Shown here in pieces: positions 7,843 to 15,015 of a stretch of DNA of 43,318 nucleotides. Position 1 is the stretch's first letter. Each line of letters begins with the position of its first letter. The DNA lies in contig JARYLH010000001.1 in assembly GCA_029907755.1 (NCBI GenBank), positions 1 to 43,318 on the forward strand, given 5' to 3'. The notes under the pieces were generated by a model that was not told where the DNA came from, made no database searches, and was given only the letters and a program-made list of their open reading frames with translations. Origin of the DNA: Candidatus Methanosuratincola sp. GTDB taxonomy: Archaea > Thermoproteota > Methanomethylicia > Methanomethylicales > Methanomethylicaceae. The translations under genes were made by a program, and so were the position numbers.

Positions 7843-8356
7843 TCTTCCTCTTGCTGTAGACCTTCCTCTTCAACGAATGTCCGCACACCTGGCAGGAGGT
7901 TAGCTTCTTGGACTGGTCGTATGTTGCACCGCATGCGGGGCAGTAGAGGAACCACCAGAACTCCTCAGAGATCCCCTTTGTGACCATCGGCTTGAAGTCG
8001 ATCGAGAGGAGTGTGCAGAGGTTCTGCAGGCTGTAGTCGTCGCTCACCACAAGTACGCTCTCGCCCTCACTGTCTAGCTCGAGAGCCAGTGCAACGACCT
8101 CGAGATCCGTTTCAGACAACACGGTGAGATCCCCGGTCGAGGAGGCACGGGTCTTGACTACGGTCACGAACTCGGGGCGCGGCGCCCTGACTTTGAGGCG
8201 CCCGCTCGCGATCGAGACCTCTGTCACAGAACGCGTCCTTCCAGCATAGAGCTCGGCCTCGACACCAGGGGTTATGTAATGCGTCCCCTCGACTACGCGC
8301 GGGTTGAACCCGTAGATTATTGCGGACGTGTCGAGCACATAGGTCTTGGATCCCAC
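7826..8356 (-). CDS. nob1: Nob1-like PIN-domain rRNA endonuclease
   Basis: A 176-residue protein with an N-terminal PIN nuclease domain (YVLDTSAIIYG with catalytic D9, and acidic residues in ETDLEVVALALEL and VVSDDYSLQN) followed by a zinc ribbon (CPACG ... CQVCG). This layout is that of archaeal Nob1, which cuts the 3' end of 16S rRNA during 30S maturation. The GTG start shares one base with the stop of the upstream NAD kinase gene, so the two are co-transcribed. Zinc-binding cysteines are all present and the length is normal for archaeal Nob1. Confidence 0.9.
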   Translation of the reverse strand: MGSKTYVLDTSAIIYGFNPRVVEGTHYITPGVEAELYAGRTRSVTEVSIASGRLKVRAPRPEFVTVVKTRASSTGDLTVLSETDLEVVALALELDSEGESVLVVSDDYSLQNLCTLLSIDFKPMVTKGISEEFWWFLYCPACGATYDQSKKLTSCQVCGHSLKRKVYSKRKITGSF

Positions 8357-9201
8357 TATGCCTCAAACCCCATCTTCAGCGATTTCCTCACTTTTTCATA
8401 AAATTCCGCAGGGGCGGTCCTCAGGAAGACTGCTGGCGACCTCGACCGCTCCACGAAGACTTGCCCGCCCTCATCTAGATCCACAGAGGTCTGACCGTCC
8501 AAGATCAGCAACCCGCCGGATGAGCCTGGCAATAAACTGATCTCGACCCTTGCAGAGGAGGGAAGGATTACTGGGCGCACCCCGTGATGGAGAGGACAAA
8601 CGAAGACCAGCTCAATTACGTCCAAGTCAGGATCGATGAGCGGGCCGCCGGCGGAGAGGGCGTATGCGGTCGCCCCAGTAGTCGTTGACACAATGACTCC
8701 GTCGGCCATCCCACGGTGAATGTGCTTACCGTTTGCAGAAACTGAAAATCGGATTATCTTCGAAGGCCTCGCAGAGGTTACAAGCACCTCGTTCAGTGCG
8801 TCAGGGAGCGGACTCCCTTTGAAGACGACCGAGAGTCGGGTCTTGTATTCGAGATAGGTCTTGCCATCTAAGACGCGGGTTAGAGTTTCGGCAGCTTCTT
8901 CTGGGATCGTCTCACAGAGAAAACCCCGCGCCCCGACCTTTATCCCGAGTATTGGTGTCGATCCCACCACTTGGGCAGTCCGCATAATTGTGCCGTCTCC
9001 GCCCACAACTACAACTAGATCGGCTGACATCACCTCTGGGGTATTCCACTCAAAACCATCCACTTTCGGCACCCCCGTATAGTGGACCACCTCGATCCCA
9101 TTCGATGAGAGAAAGCGCCCCGCGTCCAAGGCTACCCTCGCAGCCTCCTCAGAATTCGGCTTGGCGACGATCCCTACTCTCGAGATCTTCAAAACATTCA
9201 T
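8356..9201 (-). CDS. nadK: NAD kinase
   Basis: A 281-residue NAD kinase (COG0061 type) that phosphorylates NAD to NADP. Diagnostic motifs are GGDGT at 67-71, the ADGVIVSTTTGATAYALSAGGP block that binds the nicotinamide nucleotide, and the downstream PLHHGVRPVILP segment. Length and motif order match archaeal NadK. It is the first gene of a two-gene unit with nob1 on the minus strand. A second, unrelated NAD-kinase-like gene (COG3199 type) lies near 37-38 kb. No clear SD is needed to choose the start: ATG 9201 begins a normal strand-forming segment (ISRVGIVAKPN). Confidence 0.93.
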   Translation of the reverse strand: MNVLKISRVGIVAKPNSEEAARVALDAGRFLSSNGIEVVHYTGVPKVDGFEWNTPEVMSADLVVVVGGDGTIMRTAQVVGSTPILGIKVGARGFLCETIPEEAAETLTRVLDGKTYLEYKTRLSVVFKGSPLPDALNEVLVTSARPSKIIRFSVSANGKHIHRGMADGVIVSTTTGATAYALSAGGPLIDPDLDVIELVFVCPLHHGVRPVILPSSARVEISLLPGSSGGLLILDGQTSVDLDEGGQVFVERSRSPAVFLRTAPAEFYEKVRKSLKMGFEA

Positions 9202-9297
9202 ACTCCGTTAGTAGTTTGCAACTAAGGCTGTTTTATAACTTCTTCGCATCAAGGGGGGACAGGAATAGAAAAAGATCGACAGGCAGCCCATAAAATA

Positions 9298-9318
9298 AAG
9301 GATGGATATTCCATCCTT
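9298..9318. promoter_or_regulatory. Perfect 9-bp inverted repeat upstream of the methyltransferase promoter
   Basis: Arms AAGGATGGA (9298-9306) and TCCATCCTT (9310-9318) are perfectly complementary around a 3-base centre. The repeat ends seven bases before the TATA element of the methyltransferase operon, so it sits at the usual position of an archaeal activator or repressor site. It would be outside the transcript, which argues against an RNA hairpin. Confidence 0.5.
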
Positions 9319-9325
9319 GAAATTC

Positions 9326-9337
9326 TTTATATAAAAG
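9326..9337 (+). promoter_or_regulatory. TATA box of the methyltransferase/corrinoid operon
   Basis: TTTATATAAAAG is a strong archaeal TATA element, about 30 bases before the ATG at 9366. A good ribosome-binding sequence, GCGGAGGTGAT, lies just before the start codon. Confidence 0.65.
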
Positions 9338-9365
9338 AATCAAGATAAAAAGCGGAGGTGATTAT

Positions 9366-10391
9366 ATGGCCGAAATGACGCCGCGTAAACGTGCCCTTCT
9401 TTGCGTCACAGGCAACAAAAAGCGGGCGGACAGGATAAGCTGCATGGACACGCTGACCACAGCAACAGTCGAACAGATGAATGCAGTGAATGCGCCGTTC
9501 CCTGAGGCGAACAGGGATCCGCAGCTTGCTTTCAAGCTCGCAGCCGCTGCCTGGGAGGTAATAGGGCTAGAGGGTTTCAAACTGCCTTTCGACCTCTGTG
9601 TCGAAGCAGAGGCCTTCGGGTGCAAGATCAACTGGGGAAGGATAGACAGGCATCCCAGCGTAGAGACGCACGCCTTCAATGACCTGAAGGATCTCAAGAT
9701 TCCGGAGAACATTATTGAGACCGGCAGGTTTCCGCTGAAGCACAAGGTCGAGGAGATGCTCAGGAAGGAGTATGGCGACTACCTGCCCGTGATCAACCAA
9801 GTTACCGGGCCGTTCACGGTTGCCGGGCACATCTTCGGGATTGAGAAGTTCTGCATATGGACCAAGAAGAGACCGCTGGAGGAGGTCAAAGAGGCGCTAA
9901 TGCGCATATCCGAGATGAACATCGACGACTGCAAGAAGGCACTCCAGAGCGGAGCCGACATTGTCTGCATAGCAGACCCATCTGCGACCTCGGACATCCT
10001 GTCGCCACAGTTCTTCAGGGACGTGATGGTTCCAGTCTACCAGAACATGGCTAAGAAGATCGGGGCGCCCGTGGTGCTTCACATCTGTGGCAACACTTCG
10101 GCTTATCTGCCATACATTGCGGACACTGGATTCGACGCATTCTCGATTGATGCCCAAGTTGACCCCGCCTTTGCAAAGGCTATCGTGGGCGACAAGATAG
10201 CCGTAGTCGGTGGCGTACCGACGATTACTGCGCTGCTATTCGGCACGCCTCAGAAGGTCAGGGAGGCGGCGATTGATGCGATAAGGAAGGGTGTCGATGT
10301 GCTGATGCCCTCATGCGGCATCCCACCGAGGACTCCGACCGCGAACTTCAAGGCGATGGTCGAAGTAGCAAGATGCATGGTTTATGTGTGA
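9366..10391 (+). CDS. Methylcobamide:CoM methyltransferase-like protein (URO-D fold, MtaA/MtbA type)
   Basis: A 341-residue TIM-barrel protein of the uroporphyrinogen decarboxylase superfamily, the size of MtaA/MtbA. The zinc-binding set of methylcobamide:coenzyme M methyltransferases is present: H239-x-C241 in VLHICGNTS and C317 in MPSCGIPP. These ligands activate the CoM thiol, and true UroD enzymes lack them. In methylotrophic methanogens this enzyme moves a methyl group from a corrinoid protein to CoM. A corrinoid protein gene follows after 10 bases, supporting that role. The methyl donor (methanol, methylamine or methylthiol system) cannot be told from this gene, and an acceptor other than CoM remains possible. 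Confidence 0.85.
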   Translation: MAEMTPRKRALLCVTGNKKRADRISCMDTLTTATVEQMNAVNAPFPEANRDPQLAFKLAAAAWEVIGLEGFKLPFDLCVEAEAFGCKINWGRIDRHPSVETHAFNDLKDLKIPENIIETGRFPLKHKVEEMLRKEYGDYLPVINQVTGPFTVAGHIFGIEKFCIWTKKRPLEEVKEALMRISEMNIDDCKKALQSGADIVCIADPSATSDILSPQFFRDVMVPVYQNMAKKIGAPVVLHICGNTSAYLPYIADTGFDAFSIDAQVDPAFAKAIVGDKIAVVGGVPTITALLFGTPQKVREAAIDAIRKGVDVLMPSCGIPPRTPTANFKAMVEVARCMVYV

Positions 10392-10401
10392 GGTGTTAGA
10401 G

Positions 10402-11076
10402 ATGGCAACTAGAGAGGAAATCATAAATGGGTTTGTAAAGGCAATAGTTGACGGGGACGAGGCAGCGGCTGCCAAGTGGGCAAACGAAGCGGTCGCGGCG
10501 AAACTAGACGCATACGAGCTCGTGACCAAGTACGGCGGCGACGCGATGAGTGTAGTTAACCAGAAGTACGAAAAGAAGGAGTACTTTGTCCCTGAGGTCC
10601 TCTGCTCCGCAAATGCGCTGAACGCGGCGGTGGAAGTGCTTACCCCCCACATGAAGGCGGACAAGACTGCTGTGCCTGCGAAAGTCGTCCTCGGAGTGGT
10701 CGAAGGAGACATCCACGACATAGGGAAGAACTTGGTCAAGATCATGCTCAGCGCTGCGGGATTCAACGTGATTGACCTAGGCAAGGACGTGCCGCTTGCG
10801 AAGTTCCTTGAGACCGCGAAGAAGAACAAGGCAGAGGTCGTCGGGATGTCTGCGCTGATGAGCACAACGATGCCAGCCATGAAGAAAGTGATCGATATGT
10901 TCACCCAAGCAGGAGCCAGGAACAAGGTCAAGATAATCGTCGGAGGCGGCCCAGTAACCGAGGAGTGGGCGCTCTCGATAGGCGCAGACGCAAGACCTCA
11001 CGACGCTTCAGCAGCAGTGGGAGTAACGAAAGATCTGGTGGCGAAGCTGAAGCAGGATCCGTCGAGTGCCTGGTAA
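10402..11076 (+). CDS. Corrinoid (cobalamin-binding) methyltransferase protein, MtbC/MttC type
   Basis: A 224-residue methyl-carrier protein. Residues 1-90 are the helical B12-binding cap domain (REEIINGFVKAIVDGDE onward). Residues 93-215 are the Rossmann-like cobalamin domain with the DxHxxG signature D103-IH105-DIG108, where H105 would be the lower cobalt ligand, followed by GMSALMSTT (149-156) and GGGPV (181-185). Such proteins shuttle the methyl group between a substrate-specific methyltransferase and the CoM methyltransferase encoded just upstream. The ATG at 10402 is preceded by GAGGTGTTAGAG. A T-rich terminator region follows the gene. No substrate-specific methyltransferase gene is adjacent. 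Confidence 0.9.
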   Translation: MATREEIINGFVKAIVDGDEAAAAKWANEAVAAKLDAYELVTKYGGDAMSVVNQKYEKKEYFVPEVLCSANALNAAVEVLTPHMKADKTAVPAKVVLGVVEGDIHDIGKNLVKIMLSAAGFNVIDLGKDVPLAKFLETAKKNKAEVVGMSALMSTTMPAMKKVIDMFTQAGARNKVKIIVGGGPVTEEWALSIGADARPHDASAAVGVTKDLVAKLKQDPSSAW

Positions 11077-11088
11077 TGGCAACTCCCC

Positions 11089-11115
11089 GTTTTCTATTTA
11101 TTTTTTCTTTTGTTA
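11089..11115 (+). terminator. T-rich terminator tract after the corrinoid protein gene
   Basis: A run of T-rich sequence (GTTTTCTATTTATTTTTTC and on) begins about a dozen bases after the corrinoid gene stop. Archaeal RNA polymerase typically terminates at such U tracts without a hairpin. Confidence 0.5.
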
Positions 11116-11282
11116 AATCAAACTTTTTCGCGCGGATCCCCCCACGCCACACAGACGGACACCGGGGGCGGAACGAAGGGCGCCGAGAAATCAAAAAGAA
11201 AAAGGGATTCTCTCGACCCAGTGAAAGCAATTCAGAATCTACTCTTTTACCGCATGCTTTTGTTCATTTGTAGAACGAGAAT

Positions 11283-11292
11283 ACTTATATAA
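11283..11292 (+). promoter_or_regulatory. TATA box of the small-protein/TULIP operon
   Basis: ACTTATATAA lies about 30-40 bases before the first possible start codons of the next gene. A transcription start about 25 bases downstream would give a very short or absent leader. The rest of the 11116-11282 spacer holds a GC-rich patch with CCCCC/GGGGG complementarity and no gene that I can see. Confidence 0.55.
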
Positions 11293-11321
11293 CATTCCTG
11301 TTAATCGATAGTTAGAACTTT

Positions 11322-11687
11322 TTGGTAGTGTTATTATTGAAAAAAACAAAAGTCGATAAAAGTGCTTCTCTTGGATTAGACTTGCCAGAGTTGGAGCAAA
11401 TCAGGAAGCGGATGGCTAGCGATCCTTCGCTTGAGGAACGCCTGAAAAAAGATTTTCATGGCACCCTAAAGAAGGAGGGAATCAAGGTAGACAGCGCTTT
11501 TAGGAACAAGGTGATGGAGAGGCTGAACTCAAAAGTGAGGGCTGATCTGAGGGAGATCGTCACGAAGACGCCAGAAGCCAAGAACTGGTACCTCAGACGC
11601 GTTTTGGAAGGGAAGCCGTTGAAGATACATGTACGCATAGACAAGGAGACGGGCAGATGCGAGAAGTCGCTCGGGGGCGGGGGCTAA
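11322..11687 (+). CDS. Small charged protein resembling an NHLP-type leader
   Basis: A 121-residue helical, highly charged protein. The segment IRKRMASDPSLEERLKKDF followed by HGTLKKEGIKVDSAF has the spacing of the nitrile-hydratase-leader-like (NHLP) family: a DP followed by a helix, then an -EGI-V- turn. The C-terminus contains a lone Cys (GRCEKSLGGGG) and ends in four glycines. There is no membrane segment. Possible starts are TTG 11322, GTG 11328 and TTG 11337, none with a clear SD, so a leaderless message from the TATA box at 11283 is plausible. The stop shares one base with the next gene's ATG. The Gly codons also form its G-rich ribosome site. The NHLP resemblance is by eye, and a non-peptide-precursor role is equally possible. 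Confidence 0.6.
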   Translation: MVVLLLKKTKVDKSASLGLDLPELEQIRKRMASDPSLEERLKKDFHGTLKKEGIKVDSAFRNKVMERLNSKVRADLREIVTKTPEAKNWYLRRVLEGKPLKIHVRIDKETGRCEKSLGGGG

Positions 11688-13261
11688 TGCAGACAGGAGG
11701 ATACGACGTCGTCTTGGAGGTAAGGGAAGAGCTCCTGAATAAGTTCATGAAGGTTGGCCATTGCATAGGCGCATTCCCCGTGCTCAAGGGGACTTACACG
11801 CTCCCCATACCGAACGTGCCAGACAGCCTGAAGGAGTTCACGGTGATAGGTTACGAGGTCTCCCTTCCGAAGCCCCCGACGATCGAAGCCACGGCAGACA
11901 TGCACTTGCGGATGAATGTGAGGGGGCAGGCGAAGTTCACTGTGCTGGGGGGGATAGAGTTTGAGATCGAAGTCGAGTTCACTGTGGGGGTCTCCCCGTC
12001 ATTCGACCAAGCAACCCGCAGGCTGAAGATCGACCTATTGAGCGCGAGAGTTGACGACATCGAGCTGAACGACACTTACCACCTCCCAGCCAATGTGATA
12101 GCCAGGCTGAACGAGATACTGACGATCGCGATGCACGAGTATTTGACGGAGGACCTCACCACCCTGGATCTGAGCCCGGTCCTATTTGCCACCGAGCTAC
12201 CGAGGATGCCAGCGGGTGACGAGAACAAGCTCACCATCGGGCTGGGGAATTTCCGCATCTTGAATCCGTCTACACTCTGCGTCGCAGTCAACTTGCTCGG
12301 CTACAACGGCGGTGACATCAATTCGGTCTTGGACTTCACGGACGGGAGCCACATCGGTGTAGGCGTCAACGAGGGGGCAATGCACAGAGTATATGATTTC
12401 TGGTGGGACAGGACGACGCACCCAAAGTCGATTACTCAAACGGGTAGCCACGACTTTGACATGCCCTCGATTGTTGACTGGCTGGACGAGCTCGCCGACT
12501 GGGTGGTGGCTGCCTGCACGCTGGGGCTCGTCAGCACTGAGATAGACATTAAGCGGGTCTGGGCGGAGTTCGGAGCCACAATAAGGTTCAGCAAGTTTGA
12601 CTTCGACCTGAAGCCAGGCAATGTCGTGGAGATCGCAGGGAGCGCCTCGATCGACGCTTGGATGAGGGCGCTAGTCAAGATACAGACCACTACGTCGCTT
12701 TTCTGGGGGCTCTGGGACGTCGACACAGAGACCTACACTGGGGAGATATTCAGCCTGTCCGTCAACAATCTGGTCATCAACATAGACTCGGCCTCTGCAA
12801 AGGTTTACTTGGACGACAAGAATCAGCTTGTCGTTGACATACTTGACCTAGACATCTCGATACCGCTCGACTGGGAGATACCTGAGTTCCTGCTGAACTA
12901 TTTCGTCAACTGGCTCATAGACAGGATAGTAGAGAGCCTGCCGCCGATCGTGCTCTTCCCTGCCGTCATTGAGGAGAACCTGCCAGGAACCACGGTGAAA
13001 GTCAAGGCGACATTTACCAAGCTCCTCATCGATGAGCCGGAAGCATTGGTTGCCGCAAATATAGAGACTTCGGGCGTAGGGGCATATGCACCATACGTGG
13101 CAAACAAGTCCCCCGAGCATATGGAGATCCATAAGAAGGATTGTGAGTGGGCCCACAGGATTGCCGTCAGGAACAGGGTCTATTTCTGTGACCTTGAGGA
13201 GGCCCTTGCGAGAGGCTATGACGGGTGCAGGTATTGCATGCCCGAACACCACCACAGATAG
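11687..13261 (+). CDS. TULIP-like (predicted lipid-binding) protein with C-terminal Ada-type metal-site domain
   Basis: A 524-residue protein without signal peptide or membrane helices. Two long regions (about 1-170 and 180-455) show amphipathic beta strands punctuated by a hydrophobic helix. The first opens YDVVLEVREELLNKFM and closes NVIARLNEILTIAMHEYL, a pattern that recalls TULIP (BPI/SMP/P47-like) lipid-binding modules. The tail (about 470-520) is a different module: NKSPEHMEIHKKDCEWAH, then VYFCDLEEALARGYDGCRYCMP, with H482, C486, C514 and C517 laid out as in the metal-binding domain of Ada-like and nuclease-linked proteins. The ATG overlaps the upstream small gene by one base, so both are co-translated. 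The TULIP assignment is inference. The tail assignment is firmer. Confidence 0.6.
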   Translation: MQTGGYDVVLEVREELLNKFMKVGHCIGAFPVLKGTYTLPIPNVPDSLKEFTVIGYEVSLPKPPTIEATADMHLRMNVRGQAKFTVLGGIEFEIEVEFTVGVSPSFDQATRRLKIDLLSARVDDIELNDTYHLPANVIARLNEILTIAMHEYLTEDLTTLDLSPVLFATELPRMPAGDENKLTIGLGNFRILNPSTLCVAVNLLGYNGGDINSVLDFTDGSHIGVGVNEGAMHRVYDFWWDRTTHPKSITQTGSHDFDMPSIVDWLDELADWVVAACTLGLVSTEIDIKRVWAEFGATIRFSKFDFDLKPGNVVEIAGSASIDAWMRALVKIQTTTSLFWGLWDVDTETYTGEIFSLSVNNLVINIDSASAKVYLDDKNQLVVDILDLDISIPLDWEIPEFLLNYFVNWLIDRIVESLPPIVLFPAVIEENLPGTTVKVKATFTKLLIDEPEALVAANIETSGVGAYAPYVANKSPEHMEIHKKDCEWAHRIAVRNRVYFCDLEEALARGYDGCRYCMPEHHHR

Positions 13262-13270
13262 CAAAACGAT

Positions 13271-13285
13271 CTTTTTTTTATTTTC
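13271..13285 (+). terminator. T-tract terminator after the TULIP-like gene
   Basis: CTTTTTTTTATTTT starts 10 bases after the stop codon. It is followed, before the convergent membrane-protein gene, by a short GGTTC-tggt-GAACC hairpin (13365-13378) that could serve either strand. Confidence 0.5.
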
Positions 13286-13405
13286 CGATTTAGGACTGAT
13301 CTGTCCCGAATGCAATCAAATGAATAAGCACGAGTTCGGTCATTTTGCAAAATAGATATAACGGGGTTCTGGTGAACCGAAAATCAAGACGCAAAAAAAA
13401 GGATG

Positions 13406-13765
13406 CTAAATGATTGCCAAAAGCGCAAAGCCGAGCAGTGCCAACACTATGCCGATGATTATGAAGACCACGACCGTCAGGATTGCGATCAGCAATGCCT
13501 TGAGCCACCCGCAGTCAAAGAAGTGCTTGATCAGAGCCAGCCAGATAATTATCATGACTATTGTTCCGATCAGTCCCAACCCGAAGTAGCCGAATATTGT
13601 TCCCACGATAGTCCCGATCACAACGATCCAGATCGCGTCTGTGAACTTGGCCTTGTCTTTGCCGACACGCCACCTACCTACGAGCCAGAGCACCGGAGAC
13701 AGAATGATTACGCTGACGATTAGGTTTATTATGACAGAAACGAAGTCTACCATTTTTATACCCAT
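13406..13765 (-). CDS. Small integral membrane protein
   Basis: A 119-residue protein made almost wholly of hydrophobic segments: VSVIINLIVSVIILSPVLWLV, IWIVVIGTIVGTIFGYFGLG, LIGTIVMIIIWLALI and LKALLIAILTVVVFIIIGIVL, i.e. four predicted membrane helices with a short charged loop (GRWRVGKDKAKFTD) after the first. No catalytic motif or known transporter signature is visible. It is convergent with the TULIP-like gene and lies on the same strand as the heliorhodopsin further upstream, separated by a gene remnant. A second ATG four codons in (13753) is an alternative start. Function unknown. Confidence 0.65.
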   Translation of the reverse strand: MGIKMVDFVSVIINLIVSVIILSPVLWLVGRWRVGKDKAKFTDAIWIVVIGTIVGTIFGYFGLGLIGTIVMIIIWLALIKHFFDCGWLKALLIAILTVVVFIIIGIVLALLGFALLAII

Positions 13766-13853
13766 TCATTAGTACTTCATACTTCTATTTTACTTTTCGT
13801 TTTGACCGATTATTCTTTGAATGAAATCGAGCCTAAAATCCAAAATTGTGTTC

Positions 13854-14125
13854 TCATAATTTGCTGTCTGATGAACCTTCATAAGTGAAGCAGGTGCTAG
13901 GGAACCAGTTGAGAATGCTCCTTGCGACCATGCCAGCCTCTGTCCAAGCTGCCGATACAACCGCGCAGGGAACGACACACTCAGGACCTAGCTTCGAGGA
14001 AGCTATGACATAAATAGGGTTCTTCAGGATGGGTTGGGCCAAGTCCTTTACGCTGATTTCGCCGAGGGACTCCCCGTACGCCTTAACTCTTGGGCAAGTC
14101 GTGTTGAGGCTTATTTTTATCGAAG
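13854..14125 (-). pseudogene. 5'-truncated remnant of a small Cys-containing archaeal protein
   Basis: The minus strand downstream of the heliorhodopsin stop reads as good protein: KISLNTTCPRVKAYGESLGE, then DLAQPILKNPIYVIASSKLG, PECVVPCAVVSAAWTEAGMV and ARSILNW, to a stop at 13854. It resembles the C-terminal part of a small archaeal family (DUF6951-like) with conserved T-x-CP and C-x-VP-x-A elements and normally an N-terminal CGF motif. There is no ATG, GTG or TTG in frame before the conserved part, and the expected N-terminus is replaced by the end of the heliorhodopsin gene. I read it as a decapitated gene. The family name is a tentative match from memory. Confidence 0.5.
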
Positions 14126-14146
14126 ATCCTTGGAAAAAAGGAGTGT

Positions 14147-14971
14147 TTAGAATGGTGCAAATATGCCAATGAAAACCAGCCAAGCCAAGATTGTTTTCGC
14201 CACGAGGCTCAATAAAATGTAGACCCTCTCGCCATGGAGATAGTCTTTCCACTTGCCGATCCCCTTGTACTGTAGGAGCATGTTGATCGAGAATGTGTTG
14301 AACATTATGAAATAAAGGACGAGAGCCAAGTAGACGAATGTCGGGGGGCTTGTGCCAGTTGAATTCAGAGCGGCTACAAAGTAAGCCGCCATGACCACCC
14401 ACGGAGTGAACCCAGAGATGCAGCCCAACAAATAGGGAGACCAATCGATCTTCTTCGTATACTGGTTGATCTTCTCCATCAGGTAACCGAACATTATCAT
14501 CATCGCATTCAGTACGAAGATCATGACGAGGGACCACAGATCCCAGACCCCGACAAACGTAGCCAAGATCACGAGCATGATCGAGCTTGAGAACGCGTAC
14601 TCATACCAGCGGTAAGGGTTCATCCCTCTTTTCAGGTACTCTGTGTATTGCCTGGTCCTTGCGAATGCGATAATCATGTGTGTGGCTGCCGAGATCAGAA
14701 GGAAAGATGCCAGTATCACTCCCAGATACGTGATTGTGAAGGCGACCTGAGGATTTGGAACAACCTGGAAGACAGGAGGGGCAGACGGAATCACTTCGAA
14801 CTTGAGGTAGAAGGTGTAAATGTCCCGTTCCCATGCTAAGAGGGTGCCCAAGGCCAGCATGATAATTCCTTGCACCAAGTGGAGTGCGCCCGCAGCGATG
14901 TTCAGCTTCCTGAGGCTTCCCATGGTTATGGGGGATCTTGCGATCAGCTCTCTCCTCAAATCATTGTCCAT
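14147..14971 (-). CDS. Heliorhodopsin
   Basis: A 274-residue seven-helix membrane protein with the signature of heliorhodopsins: a non-hydrophobic N-terminus, the first-helix motif HLVQG (H31), a third-helix His (H98 in SAATHMI), the counter-ion motif RWYEYAFSSS (E124), FNTFSINMLLQY in helix six and SLVAKTILAW with the retinal-linking Lys K259. Spacing between these residues closely matches the described heliorhodopsin 48C12 (H23, H80, E107, K241). Heliorhodopsins bind retinal and lie inverted in the membrane. Their role is thought to be light sensing, signalling or regulation, not pumping. The ATG is preceded by GGAGAA. No retinal synthesis gene is visible nearby. Confidence 0.93.
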   Translation of the reverse strand: MDNDLRRELIARSPITMGSLRKLNIAAGALHLVQGIIMLALGTLLAWERDIYTFYLKFEVIPSAPPVFQVVPNPQVAFTITYLGVILASFLLISAATHMIIAFARTRQYTEYLKRGMNPYRWYEYAFSSSIMLVILATFVGVWDLWSLVMIFVLNAMMIMFGYLMEKINQYTKKIDWSPYLLGCISGFTPWVVMAAYFVAALNSTGTSPPTFVYLALVLYFIMFNTFSINMLLQYKGIGKWKDYLHGERVYILLSLVAKTILAWLVFIGIFAPF

Positions 14972-15004
14972 AGATAATTCTCCTGCACATAGAAGCTCAT
15001 TCGC

Positions 15005-15015
15005 ATTTAATAAAG
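15005..15015 (-). promoter_or_regulatory. Probable heliorhodopsin TATA box; rest of the 14972-15307 spacer holds no gene
   Basis: Minus-strand CTTTATTAAA lies about 40 bases before the heliorhodopsin ATG, placing transcription start just ahead of its GGAGAA site. A second AT-rich element (ATTATTTAAAAA, about 15033-15044) is an alternative. The remaining spacer up to aIF5A contains an AT-rich aIF5A promoter candidate (AGATTTATTTAC, about 15255-15266) and otherwise nothing I can assign. Confidence 0.45.

Noticed and set aside
11676..11687. Ubiquitin-like (SAMP) tail suggested by the GGGG C-terminus of the small protein
   Set aside because: The rest of the protein is helical, not beta-grasp, and the glycine codons also form the G-rich ribosome site of the next gene.
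13854..14537. Long minus-strand reading frame of 227 codons overlapping the heliorhodopsin gene
   Set aside because: Its upstream part is the out-of-frame shadow of the heliorhodopsin gene. Only the part after 14125 looks like real protein, so it is described as a truncated remnant.
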